In this document: positions 24,892 to 25,427 of the stretch, one piece after another
Numbering within the stretch: position 1 is the first letter of the stretch
Layout of the letters: the number at the start of each line of letters is the position of its first letter
Source of the DNA: an uncultured Desulfobacterium sp.
Lineage (GTDB): Bacteria > Desulfobacterota > Desulfobacteria > Desulfobacterales > Desulfobacteraceae
Length of the DNA: 25,427 nucleotides
Reading direction: 5' to 3'
Assembly: GCA_937124525.1 (NCBI GenBank)
Contig: CAKZLA010000301.1
Coordinates: forward strand, 1 to 25,427
The notes under the pieces: generated by a model
The model's input: the letters and a program-made list of their open reading frames with translations, nothing else
Databases searched by the model: none
What the model was told of the DNA's origin: nothing
Position numbers and translations under genes: made by a program

Positions 24892-24936
24892 GGCCCTCAT
24901 TCCTTTATAAAATTGATAATGTTTTTTCCAAAGTTT

Positions 24937-25116
24937 CTAAATTCCGGATAAATTGGCTGCGTACTCCTTATCGTCATGGTTGTCTTCCGCAGCAAAGGTG
25001 TTACAATCAAATTCAGTACCAACACAACACCCATGTCGAAATTGAAACCAGAGTAGCAATAAACGCACAATTTGGAACGTTATTTCCATATTCGCAGCTA
25101 TTGTGACATGTTTCAT
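24937..25116 (-). CDS. Possible 59-residue small protein before cmr1
   Basis: A minus-strand ORF begins MKHVTIAANMEITFQIV, contains a hydrophobic stretch LLLLWFQF, and ends in an acidic tail (AAEDNHDDKEYAANLSGI). It stops 36 to 45 bp before cmr1. No ribosome site is evident. An overlapping frame (24897-25034, 45 residues) instead ends in a TGA overlapping ATG 24900, so coding here is uncertain; it could be a leader peptide, a decayed gene tail or chance. No family recognised. Confidence 0.25.
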   Translation of the reverse strand: MKHVTIAANMEITFQIVRLLLLWFQFRHGCCVGTEFDCNTFAAEDNHDDKEYAANLSGI

Positions 25117-25219
25117 CTAAAGTCATGGATGCTGGAAACATTGCTTAAATAATAAATAATTCAAACCAATAGCATACGAAGACAATCAGTATAACTGTTT
25201 CCCAATAATACAGATGAAC

Positions 25220-25235
25220 AATTAAGTTCTTAATT
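25220..25235. promoter_or_regulatory. 16-bp palindrome, possible operator
   Basis: AATTAAG-TT-CTTAATT is a perfect 7-bp inverted repeat with a 2-base centre, about 330 bp upstream of cmr1. A regulator binding site is possible; AT-rich chance is not excluded. Confidence 0.25.
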
Positions 25236-25295
25236 AGTAAACGAAATAGCATATGTCAACGAGAAAATCCCATATAACATATCATTTTGGATCAG

Positions 25296-25427
25296 ATGAA
25301 TAATCTGCGGGCAAAAAACAAAATTCATATTGGAATTCAGGATAGCAATGTGTTAAATTTTTTTTTACCTCTTGACCGGAAAGTCTATCCGTGGGATGAA
25401 AAAAGGAAAGGTTTATGCCATGGTGAT
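25296..25427 (+). CDS. Possible partial ORF running off the window
   Basis: From ATG 25296 the frame stays open to the window edge (44 codons, including LPLDRKVYPWDEKRKG). A competing frame starts at ATG 25396 with MKKGKVYAMV, which looks like a typical gene start but has only ten codons in the window. At most one is real, and no family can be named. Confidence 0.2.
   Translation, partial: MNNLRAKNKIHIGIQDSNVLNFFLPLDRKVYPWDEKRKGLCHGD

Larger units (their letters stand above)
24901..25427. other. Upstream region of the cmr operon
   Basis: No recognised gene and no CRISPR array. It holds a 59-codon minus-strand ORF (24937-25116), a 16-bp palindrome (25220-25235) and possible gene starts at the right edge. 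I see no sigma-70 promoter good enough to name for cmr1. Confidence 0.5.

Noticed and set aside
25041..25048. ATTGAAAC, resembling the 3' handle of type III CRISPR repeats, upstream of cmr1
   Set aside because: It occurs once, with no second copy or regular spacing nearby; an 8-base match is not an array.

Overview
The window looks like an accessory region of a Desulfobacterota genome (Desulfobacteraceae-like). This rests on the FmdE/ExbB pairing, a SUMF1-type exported protein, a DUF6399-like transposase remnant and the general protein style; no rRNA or housekeeping gene fixes the taxonomy. It is a defence and mobile-DNA island: many genes in the left half are broken, and the right half carries two apparently intact defence modules.

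Layout. 1-2214: a non-coding stretch with a good terminator, a truncated ExbB/TolQ-type pseudogene and an exported FmdE-family protein. 2385-2763: a dead RelE-type toxin (two Trp codons turned into stops) overlapping a truncated antitoxin. 2832-5380 (minus): a type I restriction-modification locus wrecked by deletions. HsdM has lost its whole methyltransferase core in frame, hsdS is cut after about 89 residues and fused to scraps of hsdR, and a second hsdM 3' end remains. 5381-9841: an exported alpha/beta hydrolase, a lipoprotein and a SUMF1-domain protein, bordered by two families of small palindromic repeats. Two copies of one family have 8-bp target duplications, and one of these sits inside a decayed transposase gene.

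9898-16084 is the most remarkable part. A complete tyrosine recombinase is followed after 33 bp by a 5,247-bp segment bounded by a perfect 29-bp inverted repeat (10838-10866 and 16056-16084). The segment holds exactly two convergent genes that overlap tail to tail by 43 bp: a NodU/TobZ-type carbamoyltransferase and a 1191-residue SIR2-STAND NTPase (Avs5-like antiphage protein). Both genes start inside the repeat with the same codons (Met-Ser-Lys-Ile). The repeat contains a recombinase-site-like core, 7-bp dyad arms around a 7-bp spacer, just upstream of the ATG. I infer an invertible gene switch: the recombinase flips the segment, deciding whether the carbamoyltransferase or the SIR2-STAND gene lies behind the recombinase transcription unit and which lies behind the cmr operon.

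16285-24891 (minus) is a tightly packed type III-B operon, cmr1-cmr2(cas10)-cmr3-cmr4-cmr5-cmr6, with intact HD, GGDD and Cmr4 catalytic-Asp motifs. The window has no CRISPR array, cas6, cas1/cas2 or CARF/SAVED effector. In the present orientation the SIR2-STAND gene lies 217 bp downstream of cmr6 on the same strand, so cmr read-through could reach it. 24901-25427 contains small ORFs and a palindrome upstream of cmr1.
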